Below, piece after piece: positions 35,366 through 47,352 of a stretch of 64,000 nt of DNA. Source of the stretch: Boswellia sacra. Lineage: Eukaryota; Streptophyta; Magnoliopsida; Sapindales; Burseraceae. Under the pieces are notes generated by a model. The model worked only from the letters and a program-made list of their open reading frames with translations. It ran no database searches and had not been told where the DNA came from. Position 1 is the stretch's first letter; each line of letters begins with the position of its first letter. The stretch lies in contig SNVD02006880.1 in the NCBI GenBank assembly GCA_013180625.2, positions 124,001 to 188,000 on the forward strand, read 5' to 3'. Position numbers and translations under genes: made by a program.

Positions 35366-36621
35366 GTATATTTGATCATCTACCTTAAAAACATATGTTA
35401 AGTCGCTAATGACCGTTTTAACGTATTCTTGTTGCTCTAAGGCACTGGAATTTGGATAATCGCCCATAAAGCTTGTGTAGTCATTACCTCCAATGCTAGA
35501 CAGGTATACTGTTTCTCTTAGTAACTTATTGGCCTCATCACGGCCAAAATTCAGCCTTAGCTAATTGGCCACCTTCTTGAAGAAGCCGAGTTGCACCTTT
35601 TAAGTTAATATGGAGGCAAAACAATTTTACATTACTTCTAATTAAATGTACACTTCTAAATAAATGTATTTGTTTATGATTTACAAATTCATTTTCTGGA
35701 TTGTTTCGCACATTTTTTAATCATGGATTTCAAATTTAAAATTCATGAATCATTACCAAACATGCACTTAATCTTTTAAACAATATCAAAATATTTTATT
35801 TTAACATCAAAACCTATAATTCATGCTATCTCAATTATCACATGGCGTAATTATTGTGATATGAGAGATAGTGATGCTAAAGAAGCCCAGTTCACTTTGT
35901 TGAAGATCTCATAATCTCTCTATTCACATGAGAGCGAAATTGTAACAAAAAAGATAGCATATCTATGAGCCATCTAATAATTCTACTCCTGGCTGTGCTT
36001 TTGTCCCTTCAATTATCAGCCATATATTATATGTAAGAAAATGGTGAAAAGAATGTTGAAAGTTCACGCACACAACTTTCCCGGATTGGTTTGAATCAGA
36101 ACACCACCACCAGATGCTGCGAAATTTGTACCATTTGTGCAAGGATAACAAATCGGCCATGGTTCTAGATATGGTTTCCACAAAGGTAATTTTACATCCA
36201 TCGCTGTAGTTAATGAACAAAGTAATGAATTTTGTATATTATATAAAGCAGTAACAAAATTAGACCATAAATGAAACAAAAAAGCTAGTGCTACCAAGGA
36301 AGTCGGGTATGATACGGCCATCACAAAATCTCCCGGTTGGAAATTTGAAGAAAGTCTCCCCGTATGGCGGGTAATTTGCCTTGAGATCAATACCAACATG
36401 AGATAATTGTACTTTCCAGGATCATATACTGAATCCCCAAATACGAACAAGGCTGGATGGCCTTGCCTTTGAGGCCGGAACTTCAATTCGTCGTCATGAT
36501 GAGAGAAGCCAGTTAGGAGAAAAAGGGTTGTAAAGTTGAGAAAGATTACAGTGATACTAAAGCTTGAATTTGGTGTTTTAGAAGAAAACACATTCTTCGC
36601 AATCAATTTGATGTGCGTCAT
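34759..36621 (-). pseudogene. GDSL-2: GDSL esterase/lipase pseudogene, all five exons present
   Basis: Exons, minus strand: 36621-36295 ([11 protein letters not shown] block I), about 36203-36077 (TNGTNFAASGGG block II), 35596-35384 (SSIGGNDY block III), 35273-35017 and 34934-34759 (FFDGAHP block V). Catalytic Ser, Gly, Asn, Asp and His are all present. Three lesions are seen. A 1-base loss in exon 1 follows NNYL-like sequence (about 36400). A TAG in exon 3 replaces Gln in KKVANQ. A 1-base gain in exon 4 lies near 35235, making it 257 instead of 256 bases. The C terminus stops about 25 residues early. Intron 3 holds a (GT)n(AT)n run. No working product is expected. Confidence 0.85.
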
Positions 36622-37149
36622 CCATTTTGTTGCGATAACATCGATCGAGCAGTGCTGTCTAACTACCAGTCCTCTATGGATAGAATTGATGGTTGACTAA
36701 CGAAAATTCTAGTTGAAAATAATAATTTTTTTGGAGGACGACTTAGATTACGATAGCAAAGTATATATAGCTAACTATATATATATATATTAATCTCGAA
36801 AGAATTAAGATATATCCATGAAATTTAATTATCATATAACATTGATCAATTTATTCATCAAATTTTATCCATCTAGCTAGTGAGGTCCTAAACTTGTTTA
36901 CATGGGTATAAGATCCATCACCAAGTAGACACATTTTTCACTGTTAGTTTATGTCAAATTAAAAAATCAAATTCAGGATCTCGTGAGGGCGTAATGAAGT
37001 CCAAAAAATAAATCCATCATGGAATTAACAGTATATATATCTCAATTATGAGGCAACAATTTATGAGTATTACAGTGGTGTTGATACATAAGCAATTCAT
37101 TTATTCAACAAAGTAACCAAATTTGATCCTTATATAGGCACTATATCAG
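36622..37149. other. Intergenic, GDSL-2 promoter side and GDSL-3 3' side
   Basis: AT-rich with a short (AT)n run near 36772-36791. No gene was seen. Confidence 0.6.
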
Positions 37150-38644
37150 CTATATATGTTGAAACAGCTTCTGCAGATTGTATGGCCCCGTGACATCCGG
37201 AGTTCCGCTCCACATTAATTCTGAAATTTGTCGATATGTCCTTTCAGAGGGATGATAAGAGTCAAAAAAGAGATATTCACCAGGATTCTCGCATAGTTCA
37301 AACTCTGTGATCCCTCTCATGCCTCCACAGCTATAAATTCCCCTCTCCGGACCACTTCCACAGCATGCTGTGGCCTCTTTAAAACCTTCAAAACACACAT
37401 CAATTAACATAATAATAACCAATGATTAATCAACATTAATGCGTGCAAAAGTTTCAAGGACATATATATATGTGCGTGTATGTATATATGTATGTACCAT
37501 ATTTTGAAGGGTGGTTGATTCTTCCGTTCAAAGAATTGTATAAATCGTGACTTGCAAATTTGAATCCTTCCAATTGGCTCTCTAGCTTCTGGAGCAGTTT
37601 TGGAAGTTCTTGATTGTGTAATTTTGCCATCTCTTGAGCACTTTCCAGGCAGGAACTATCTGCGCCACCTGTTATAAGTGTTTTCACGCCTGGAAGACAA
37701 CCCAAAGGCACCATATTCACAAACGCAAATTTCCTTCCTCCTTTCTTATATATTTCCTGAAACATATTAAATTTAGCTATAGACATCATAAATAGCTTAA
37801 AATAAATAAATAAACAAAAAATTTGAAGATCTTTTTATGTACTTTGATTGTAGTTGTCAGGTTGCCCATCACCATCCCCACATATTCTTTCTTAGACTTG
37901 TAAGAGTGATGCACGCTTGAGTTTGAAGTAAACACAATGTAGTCATTGCCTCCAATGCTGATCATATAAACAGCTTTTGATAGCAACGTTTTGGCTCCTT
38001 CATCTCCTAGTTTTTGCTTCAATTTTTTCTCCACAATCTCGAATTGACTTAGCTGAGTTTTAAGGTCTATCACCTGCAATTTAAGAGCCACTTGTTATTC
38101 CTATCTTTGGCTAATCTTAAGCTATAATAAGTAGAACGATTCCATACAAATCCTCGATGAGTTTCAACTAGAGCTCCACCTCCCCCCGATGCAAAATTCG
38201 CCCCATAAGTAAACGTCCGATCATTGTAGGATGGTAAAAATGTTGGAATTAACGGTAAGTTCGCACACTCAGCTGCAACAAAATTTACAAAAAAAATAAA
38301 TAAATGGAAGTGATCAAAGATAAGATAATCAATCCTCTTGAAGAGTGAAAAAAAAAAAAAAAGGAGAGTAATATATAGATACCAATAAAATCAGGAATTA
38401 AACGGCCATCAGTGAATCTCCCCGTAGGATGCTTGAAGAAAGTTTCACCGTATGGCCTGAAATTTGCCTGATATTCAGTAGTTGTGTTGATATAGTTATT
38501 ACTTCCGGCATCAAATAGCGAATCCCCGAAGACGAACAAGGCATCATGGTGTTGATGGTGATCATCATATTCATGGCAAATGATTGGGAAGAGAAGACAC
38601 GAAGAAGAAACCAAGAAACAGATAAACAACTCTAGCGTTGCCAT
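37150..38644 (-). CDS. GDSL-3: intact GDSL esterase/lipase, 370 aa, five exons
   Basis: Secreted SGNH-type serine hydrolase, expected to cleave ester bonds in lipids or cell-wall or cuticle esters; the substrate cannot be read from sequence. Exons, minus strand: 38644-38383, 38272-38148, 38073-37843, 37756-37498, 37385-37150, all with GT-AG borders and compatible phases (1113 bases with stop). Residues 1-24 form a hydrophobic signal peptide. Block I is FVFGDS with Ser42. Block II is FASGGGG. Block III is GGND with Asn172. Block V is D334-x2-H337. Length is normal for the family. It differs clearly from GDSL-8 and is closest to the GDSL-4 and GDSL-5 relics. Exon 4's donor lies beside a (TA)n-like run. 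Confidence 0.9.
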
Positions 38645-40395
38645 GTTAAATTGGAAAGTAAGTTAAGCATTCTATATTTATATAATTGTCAAGAAAAGGA
38701 AACGTAATATGCATACTTCTGGCACGGATATCATTGGATTTTAAAATGCCAGTCAATTAAAGCCGCTTAATAATTAAAGAGTACAATATCTATCTATCAT
38801 TTTCGAATATCAACTTTGAGAAGGTATGGGCCGCCATGATACTGATCATGACGCAATGCCAGCACAGAGCTGGCTTTTAATAAAGTTGATATTCCACCCA
38901 GCAGTTGCTGGGTGCGGTGAAACTTTGGCATGATTCATATTTTTGAAATAATTTAAATTATTATTATTTCATCGCATCATAGAGGATCCTGATTCGTTTC
39001 GATCCAAGGAGTGGGCACGGATGCCAAGCTAATAGACTTTATTATATATTATCATTTATTGATTCATTACAACATAATAAATTTGACTAACACTGACGGT
39101 GTATTGTCTATAAAGATATATACGTTTTGTCGTATACGAGTGTTTACGATTTTTTTTCTTATTTATTTATTTATTTAAAAAATGTTGCTTTCTTCGAAGT
39201 GAGTAGATGTTTGAAAAGTCATAAATACAGGTATTAATTAATGTCAACATTTACGAAGACTCCAAAATCATATGTTGTGTTATGACTTAATTTAAAGTGG
39301 TTTTCAATAATTCATTTCTATTGTTTATCCGATCCACTTTTCTTTGCTTTATACGTGTGCTGACGTTGTTTTCGGAAAGATCAATCTTGGAAAAATTGAA
39401 AAAAAGGCGATCAGACGAGATAATCATATCGAAGAAAAGAATCATACAACAATCGAGCATATCCTAGTCATCGAAGAAGATGAAACAAGATAAAAAAAAT
39501 TTGAATAGAGGAAATTAATTTCAATTATGACTTAATTACAATTGTCAATTATATTTTGCTTTATTGAAGGATTCTTTCTATTATTGATTCATGTCATTCT
39601 TATATACATTTATTTGTTCGAAATATCTCGTTAATAAGAGAAAATCTTATTCAATAGTATTCAGCTTTCTTTTCTTACACATATGGTATGCCTTTGGATA
39701 AATTAATTAAGAAATAATTTTAATAAGTATATTCAAATTTTAACATAATTTTAATCGGATAACGATTATTCATTTTTAATCAATCACACCCCTAAACTTA
39801 TATAAAAATCATCATTTTCACATCTCAAATCTTATTTTCAAGGACATGATTAATGAAAAATGAACAACTTAAGGGATATAATTGATAAAAAACGTATATT
39901 TATTTTCTAGTTAAAATTAAACTAAAACTCGAGAGTATTTATTAAAATTATCCAAATTAATTATATATATGCGAATTAATCTCCTTTATCCGTTATATTG
40001 TTACAATCAATAATCCAAATCATATATATTGCTTTCATTATGATATATAAACCAAATCACAACTGCCGTCAATATTGCTGGCATTTGACCTTGAATTTTT
40101 GCTCCAGGTCAATCTATTGTATATAACTTTGAGGAATTTGTTGTCTATAAAGGAAGATATGTGATTTGTATTTCTTGGAAATATGTCTAACAAGGCTGCC
40201 AGGGTTGCCTAAAATGGAAGAGATTGAAGAATAAAATATAAAGATATAAGGGATTGGTACAATTCGGCTTCCCCTCTATAGAATCACATCTGTTCTGATA
40301 GCAATTGTAAATTGTAAGAGTCTCAAAGTTCGCAAACTTGTCCTTCACTTTCATGAATTTGCTTTTATTTAATGGAGGAATTCAAACACCTTAAT
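38645..40395. other. Intergenic, upstream of GDSL-3
   Basis: AT-rich. A tatatttatataattg TATA-like stretch lies just upstream of GDSL-3 (38672-38687, read on the minus strand). No further gene or clear repeat was seen. Confidence 0.55.
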
Positions 40396-42024
40396 TCAGC
40401 AAATTTCTTATTGAACATTTCAGCGGGATGATGAGAGTTAAAGAACAAGTACTCTTTAGAATTGTCACAAAATCATACTCTTTTATTTCTCTCTTCCCCC
40501 CACAGTTCGGTTCTCCTCTGACAAGCATGCCATGGGAGCCTCCTTGAAACCTTCATTGTCTAGTGATTACAAACAGTAAATCAAAATAAACTTGCATTGA
40601 ACATGATTGTATATGTAACACTAACACATACCATATAGTGAACGGTTGTCGATTCTTTTGCCACATGGCTTGTAGAAATCATGAAATCCAAATGCAAACC
40701 CGTCTAGTTAGCTCTCTAGTTCCTGAAGGGCTTCAGAGTGTGCTTTGTGTTGTAGTTCTACAAACTCCAGGCAGGATCCTGGGCTTCCAGGCACAAGTAG
40801 TTTTAGGCCTGGTCAGTAACCTATAGCTAGCAAATTTATGAACCCGAATTTTCTTCCTCCTTTCTTATAAATTTCCTGACTGATTAAATAAAACTATAAT
40901 GTAGATCTCACATAAATTGAACAAAATATTTCAAATGCATGATGATACAACTTAAGATGGTAGCATTTACTTTGAAGGTAGTTGTCAAATTCCCAACCAC
41001 CAGCATTACATATTTCTCTTTAGAGTAGTGTGTAGGGTAAACCATGATAGGTTAGCCTAGTGATAAGATTGAACCAAAGATTGTGTGGTTATAGACATAC
41101 GTAGTCATGGATTTGATTTATCTCTAAGCTTATCTCATTATTTAAGTGGGAGATCATAACGATAGGTTATGATTGCATCAAAGGATTAGTCAAGGTGCGC
41201 GTAAACTGTCCCAAACACCTCGGTTCCAATGTTGAATAAGTAAAAAGCTCTGGACAACAATGATTTGGTTGTGGCTTTAATTGCTTCTTCACGATGGTGG
41301 AATAATTTATCTGAGTTTTAAGGTCTATCACCTGCAACTTAGATTAAGATTATAAAGTGAAGAAAAGAGAAATTTCTAATCATACATGTACAATATTTTG
41401 CTATCCAATACTCAAACAATTAACCAAGCCTATCAATCCTGTATAAACATGCTAATTTAACTAATTTGTATTACAAACAAAATTTGAAAAAAATAAAGTT
41501 TTGAAGTAATTTTGTTAATTCTTTAAGCTTAATCGGCAAGATTACGAAACCATCTTTGAAAAATCTTGACAAGATCAGCACGAGCTCCTCTGGATGCAAA
41601 GTTCACCCCGTAAGAAAATAGATCATTGTGGGATGGTAAAAATGATGGTTTTAGTGGTAGCTTTGCGTACTAAGCTGCAACAGAGTTTAGAAGAGTTTAT
41701 TTAGGTAAAATAATTTTGTATAATAGTTTTGTTACTGACCAAGAAATAATATAATACGTGAATGATACCAATGAAATCAGGAATCAAACGCCGATCTGAA
41801 AATCTCCCAGTAGGGTATTTGAAGAAGCTTTCACCATATGGCCAGAAATTTGCTTGAAAATCAACGGTGGCATTGATATAGTTATTATTTCCAGCATCTA
41901 AGAGTGAATCTCCAAAGATGAATAAAGCAACATGATTTTCGAACAAAGATTGGTGACCATGGCCTGAGATGAGAAGACTTGGGCACAAAACCAAGAAACA
42001 GAGAAGGGAGCTCAATCTTGCCAT
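40396..42024 (-). pseudogene. GDSL-4: GDSL esterase/lipase pseudogene with SINE in exon 3
   Basis: Start ATG at 42024 (MARLSSLLCFLVLCP), FIFGDSLLDAGNNNY in exon 1 (donor after 41769), exon 2 near 41680-41565, and exon 3 near 41335-40975 broken by an about 180-bp insertion. Exon 4 near 40875-40630 has stops (GY*PG, LES*LDG). The decayed exon 5 near 40545-40396 has the NSHHP-like block V in mixed frames. Exon 1 is still open and close to GDSL-3 in sequence, except DGR changed to DRR. Confidence 0.85.
41040..41222 (+). mobile_element. SINE-like insertion in GDSL-4 exon 3
   Basis: A tRNA-like head (A-box-like ttagcctagtgata at 41052-41065, decayed B-box-like atggatttgattt near 41106) is followed by a body ending gtcaaggtgcgcgtaaactg, a tail seen in plant SINEs. 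Exon 3 similarity to GDSL-3 stops at its left edge and resumes at ttccaatgttga on its right. Confidence 0.6.
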
Positions 42025-42367
42025 ATTCAACATCAAAATCAGAATCATTCACTTAATGTTAATTATTTGCTTCCTAATTTTAACTGCCATTTATGTGATT
42101 GTCTACTTCAACAGTAGGAAATCAATGAACTCCTAAGCCATATCCTGATTTGAATATCTCTGCACCTTTGAACGAAATCAATTTCAAAATCGATGAAATC
42201 AAAATTATGTGATGAAACTTTGTCCTTTCATTATTCATACTTGCATAAATGTTAGTACACACTAAACTGAGTTATATAATACACAGCTTCTAGGCTTCAG
42301 CACAAGCAAGCCAAAAACTACCACAACGGATCCATTCAAAGAGAGATATTTGGTGCCTATAAAGAAC

Positions 42368-42725
42368 TTAATCAGAATTGATCATGGCCTCCCTCAAACG
42401 TCTAAAATGTGCCAACAATTTCTCAGGATCCGGAATATTTTCTTTGACAACAGGAACTTCTTTAAAATTCAGAGTCTAAGCATGCAAGCAGGGCAAAGTG
42501 TTTGGTTCCAACAGTTTTACGCCCACAACTTGTTCAGTGCTTTGAAACCAATGAGCTAACCATCCATATGCTATATCTACCAATCCTATACACTCACCAC
42601 CGAAGAACTTTTTATCTCCCAGGGCATGCTCTTCCAAGACTTTTAACACTTCTACTGCTTCTTTTGATGCCTTCTCTAGCTCACTTCCCGTAGCTCGGAA
42701 GAATGAATAGAAAATGGGATCCTAT
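42368..42725 (-). pseudogene. Tau-class glutathione S-transferase, last exon only
   Basis: After an acceptor (ttatag, minus strand at 42726) the exon reads [55 protein letters not shown], then TAG where Trp is expected, then FKEVPVVKENIPDPEKLLAH and a natural stop TAA at 42368-42370. This is the all-helical C-terminal domain of plant GSTU enzymes. The thioredoxin-fold exon is not visible upstream. With the stop and the missing exon, it is a relic. It lies inside the GDSL array on the same strand. Confidence 0.88.
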
Positions 42726-43016
42726 AAATATGTTTTATTTTTCATTAGTATGAACAAAGGTAAAAGAAGGTACAATTTTGTTCTTAATTAGTTTTTTTCT
42801 TGGTTGCATATGCTTTAAAAATTTACTTATTACTTTGCACTAGTTGACGGGTTACAGTATAGATGTTAACAGGAGTTGATTGGGGCTAATTTTACTCTAC
42901 ATTTATAAAAAGAAGAATAGCTTGGGCCTAATGAGCCTGGAGGTTCATGTAAGGATCCAAAAAGACCCAGCTGCCTGAAGGCCCAAATACTGTGTAATGA
43001 TTCGATAATTTTTTAG

Positions 43017-43413
43017 GATAATTCCAATTTACCTCTGAGGTTAGGCTTAAAAAATTGAAGAACTCAGTTTTCTGAAATCTAAGATTGCCCCCTGAGGTTA
43101 CTGTAGCACCGTTAGATTTAACGGAAAATGTATTAAACCGTTAGATTTAACGGAAAATGTATTAAATAATAACTTAATGCTAATATTAGATTTAATAAAA
43201 AATATATTAAATAATAATTTAACGCTAATAAGCAGTAAAATAGACTATAATACACTTTTCTAAATGGTTTGTAAAGCGTTAAGTTACTATTTAATACATT
43301 TTCCGTTAAATCTAACGGTGATACAGTAACCTCAGGGGGTAAATTTAGATTTCAGAAAATTGAGGTCTTCAATTTTCTTTTCACCTAACCCAAGGGGTAA
43401 ATTGAAATTATCT
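43017..43413. mobile_element. MITE with long terminal inverted repeats (about 400 bp)
   Basis: The left arm (aattccaatttacc, cctgaggttactgta, accgttagatttaacgg) returns as reverse complement on the right (ggtaaattgaaatta, tacagtaacctcaggg, ccgttaaatctaacgg). Each arm is roughly 130-150 bases. A short internal direct repeat of ccgttagatttaacgg occurs in the left half. The target duplication could not be fixed by eye. Confidence 0.8.
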
Positions 43414-43689
43414 CTTTTTTTTTTTTGTGGCCTTGTGGGTTACAAATTTAAAAGGAACCTAGTTGGCACATTTATTGAGAGATTGACTTCTTTATTCAAA
43501 GATCCCTTATTCATTATAGAAACAACAGAATTCAGCTTTTTCCTTAAAATAGTGTCTACTTGTATAGAGCAAGCAAAATGAATTTGTCTGCTACATTTCA
43601 GTGATTTCGTAATGAAATCAGTGCATTTTAGGTTACACATGATGGTTACTTAATAATTTCTTAGTATTTTATACTTAATTAGGAGGCTG

Positions 43690-43825
43690 CGATTGAATAT
43701 CAATATTGATACTATTTCTAGCATCAGAAAGTGAATCTCCAAAGATGAATAATTCGACATCGCCAGTAACGAGGAGACTCGGGCACTAGAACAAAAACAG
43801 ATAAAGTACCTCAATCATGTCATAT
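43690..43825 (-). pseudogene. GDSL-5: decayed GDSL exon 1 scrap
   Basis: Reading the minus strand, TTCATCTTTGGAGATTCACT gives FIFGDS, followed by DAR-type text close to GDSL-4 exon 1. Frameshifts disrupt the signal peptide part. Upstream (43826-43935) also matches the GDSL-4 upstream region. No other exons were seen. Confidence 0.75.
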
Positions 43826-43935
43826 TCAAATTCATTCACTTAACGTTAATTTCATGCACTTCTTTATTTTAACTGTTACATATGTGATTGTTTAAGTGAA
43901 AAATAAGAAGTCAATGAACTCCCGGGAATGAATTT

Positions 43936-44984
43936 CCAATCGTTGGTCAAATTAAATGGCTTCAAGCTAGAATGTCTCTGTTCCATTCTTAAATTAATTA
44001 TATCCTAGAGGAAAAGGAGAGCATGTGATGACTTGTGGGTACAAAAATATTGTTGCTCTATATATCATATCTACCTAGTTGGAATAAGGTATACTGATAA
44101 TATAAAATAACATTTTATCATATGTTTTTCTCTTTTTGCGTTGACTAAGAGGTGTACAGCCTGCATTTCTTATATAGTTTAGCCGAGACTTAGACAGCTC
44201 GATTATTATTTCCCAGTCACATTTCCCTGCTGAGCATTAAATATATACCTTTTGTGTTGATGGTATTTAAGATTTAATTCTTTGTCACATTAGCTAGGTC
44301 AATAACTTATTCACAATTTTATTTTATCTTGTTTGAAGGTTCTGCCTCTTCAAATTTAACAAATTAATCCAATATATTGTTCAGTTTCATACTGAACAGG
44401 TTGAGTTCTTGTCAATTGTTAATTGTTCCTCTAGTTATCTTTTTGATGGATAACGAATTAGGAAACATCTATGGCGAGGAAAAGCATATATGTCCAACAA
44501 ACATCACTTATTCATTGTGGAAACAACTACCACAAACCAATTTTCAACAAATATTCCTTAAAGTATTTTAAAAAATATTTTTACAATTTAAAAGTTAAAA
44601 ATATGTTACAATAGAAAAATTATTAATTTAAAAACTAAAAATATGTTATAATTTAAATTATATTTATCATTATATTAAATTATATTTATCATATTCAAGT
44701 TATTATTTTTTAAAGTTATAATTTAAATTATATTTTAATTAAGAATATGTTTTAATTTATAAATATTTTTATTATAATTTTAAATTATTTATTTATCATC
44801 ATTGACATATTTTTAACTTTTAAATTAATAATTTTACTATTAGTTAATTCATATTGTTTATTCATAATTTTGAAGTGATTAATTCTATGACATACTTCTT
44901 AAAATTTTAATTATAAATTTAATGATTTATATTCTATGATTTAAATAAATTTATTATAATCATCCTTTGTCAAGAGTTAAGTTG
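43936..44984. other. Intergenic, very AT-rich
   Basis: No gene was seen. 44565-44960 is almost pure A/T with simple aaatatgtt and attttaaatt repeats. Confidence 0.6.
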
Positions 44985-45340
44985 TCAGGGTGGTTGGCAT
45001 AATACTGTCTTGCTTAGAGCTCACGGGTTTGAGCCAGTAAAGTGTGATATGACTTTCTAATTTAACGTTCAACAGTGGAAATACTTTGATACCGTTCCTC
45101 ATGGGTCTCATGGGTCTCATGCATGGGTCTCATGGTTCAACAGTGGAAAGACTTTGATACCTTTCCTCTCTTAAAACGAAAGTATTAAAGTGGAGTCGGG
45201 GTGGCATTGTTTCTTAAGACTTTGATACCCTTCCTACCCTTCCTCTGTTAAAAACAGAAGTGTTAAAGTGGAGTCTAAATGTCAATTTCCAAACAATAGG
45301 GGTGGCATTATTTCTTAACCCAAACTTTAGGGGTGCCACT
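44985..45340 (+). repeat. Nested local direct repeats, possible SINE head
   Basis: Repeats: catgggtct (several copies near 45097-45135), ttcaacagtggaaa...actttgatacc (two copies) and ttaaagtggagtc (two copies). At 44985-45045 a tRNA-like pattern (gggtggttggc ... cgggtttgagcc) could be an old SINE head. Confidence 0.5.
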
Positions 45341-46631
45341 ATTTTTTCCCCACCTAAGCTAGTTAAATGTATAAGAATAGAAAATCCTTGGACACAAAAG
45401 AAGAGTATCATTAATGATTATACTGATTTAGTCTTATTAAACACTAACTGGAATAGTAAAGATAATCCTTAAAAATATGGAGTGAGATCTTTTTGATCCA
45501 GTATAACCAAGTGTGTCTTTTTTTTTATTATTATAAACTATGCATAGAGTTGTCAAACGGACCACATAATTAGAATGTTACGAAACTATAATAATCTGTA
45601 TAAAACTTAAAATAATAATATATAAAAAATAAAATACGAAATATGTAAAATAATAGCACGATACGTGATAAATAATATATAATCACTCGTATTATGTTTA
45701 AAGCGCAGATTTGCCTCAAACTAACATGAAGATCCTCATGCAATGAGGTACCAAAATCACGTCAACAAAATAAAACTTTCGTCTGCAATTGCTCAATTTA
45801 GCTTTGCACCCTTTGTATTTGAACGGTCAATCTAAAATCACCTTAAAAAATTAATATCATCATCAAAATAAAAATAACAATAAGATACAAAAAAATTAGT
45901 CACAAAATAAGAAAAAATGCCACTAAATTTGTTTTGAATGTACGTTGTAGGCACAATTTGCATACTTTAAAGTGTTTAAGGCCTCCTCAACGTTTTAGTC
46001 AGCAAGAGTGACACAGTCTATAAACAAATGTACCCACTCAAATTTATCCCATTTATGATAAAGCTATATAATGCTTCAACTATAGTTAAATAAAACTACC
46101 AATTATTATAGTTTTGCTATTTACCCTAAAAGAATCCTCAAATTTTAAATCAAATAATCACATAAGAAGAGTTTTCTAGCCAACAGAAAACTTTAACCTA
46201 AAATAAATATAAATTTTAAGTTGAACATATAACACAAATACAACAACGATCTATGGTTAATATATGATTATACTCATTGTAGGCCGAAAAAGTCCATTAA
46301 ACATTTATCGTGCAACAATTGTGCGATTACGTGTTTGTTTTTAGACAAATTTTTATTTCACGTTTTACATAGATTATTATAATTTTGTAACACATTCGAA
46401 TTGTATGGCCCATATTGCGCGAGGAGCTCTTGGTACATGTCCATCACAACAGTGATGTTGTCAAATAAGATAAAATTCTAATTAAAACACATAATTAAAC
46501 TCTAATCGTACTTATGTTACGCTTTTAGGTAAAGCGGTAAGTTTAACATATAATGACTAGTTACGCAACAGTTGAGAGAAGATGTATAGCATCCTTCTAG
46601 AATATATATGCATAGATACCTATCTCTAGGT
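45341..46631. other. Intergenic, no gene seen
   Basis: AT-rich with scattered short open frames of no recognised similarity. A start of the taattaaac...tcgtac motif found 3' of other GDSL copies appears near 46477. Confidence 0.5.
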
Positions 46632-47352
46632 GATGTTGTCAAAAATTCTAATTAAACTTTAATCGTATCAACTAGGTAAGTTTGCATTTAAATTTAATAA
46701 TACCACAAAAAATTACAATATTTTCTTCCGTCCGCATTTCAATGCTTTTATTTTTGGTGGTTTTGATGGGTTATATGCACATGCACCAAGATAATTAATT
46801 AATTAGTGAGAAAAACTATTTATTATTCATCAGTGACGAACCCACCATCTTACAATAAAATTTCAATGCTGGAGTTGATCTAGTTCATAGTACTATTGCT
46901 TCATATTGAGAGGCCATGTAGTAAATGTTGATTTCTCCACTCCAAAATAGAAGAATATATATTCTCATATATATATTATCAACCAAATTGGTTTTGATAT
47001 TTTTAACCCCAACTATAATTATTTCATTTTCTGCTTTTTCTCTTTCTTACATTTATTAATTCTTGCTCTTTCCTTTTTCCTTTCTCATGGATTTCTCATT
47101 TTTCTCACACCTCTCTCTCGGCATTTTCTTGTGCAGAAGCGCATGTTTTAAAGCCAAATTTTTGTAACATTTATTAAACTTGTCTCATATATTTCCCTTA
47201 AACTAGCCCATGTGTTCGTTTCCTCCACTGAACAGTGAAGCTTAATCACTTGCACTTGCATGAAATGATCACTAGGCCATAGTTAGTTAAACACGTACGT
47301 TGAGCATTTTTTTAGCCAAGAAAATTTATTAACGTGAGAGTCGTCTAAGAAG
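46632..47352. repeat. Segmental duplicate (copy A) with a GDSL exon 5 relic
   Basis: It aligns with 61042-61750. Minus strand about 46960-46840 keeps the end of GDSL exon 5 (text matching the WSG...WPLNMKQL...end), now frame-broken. A C/T-rich stretch and a shared gtgttcgtttcct segment follow in both copies. Confidence 0.75.
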
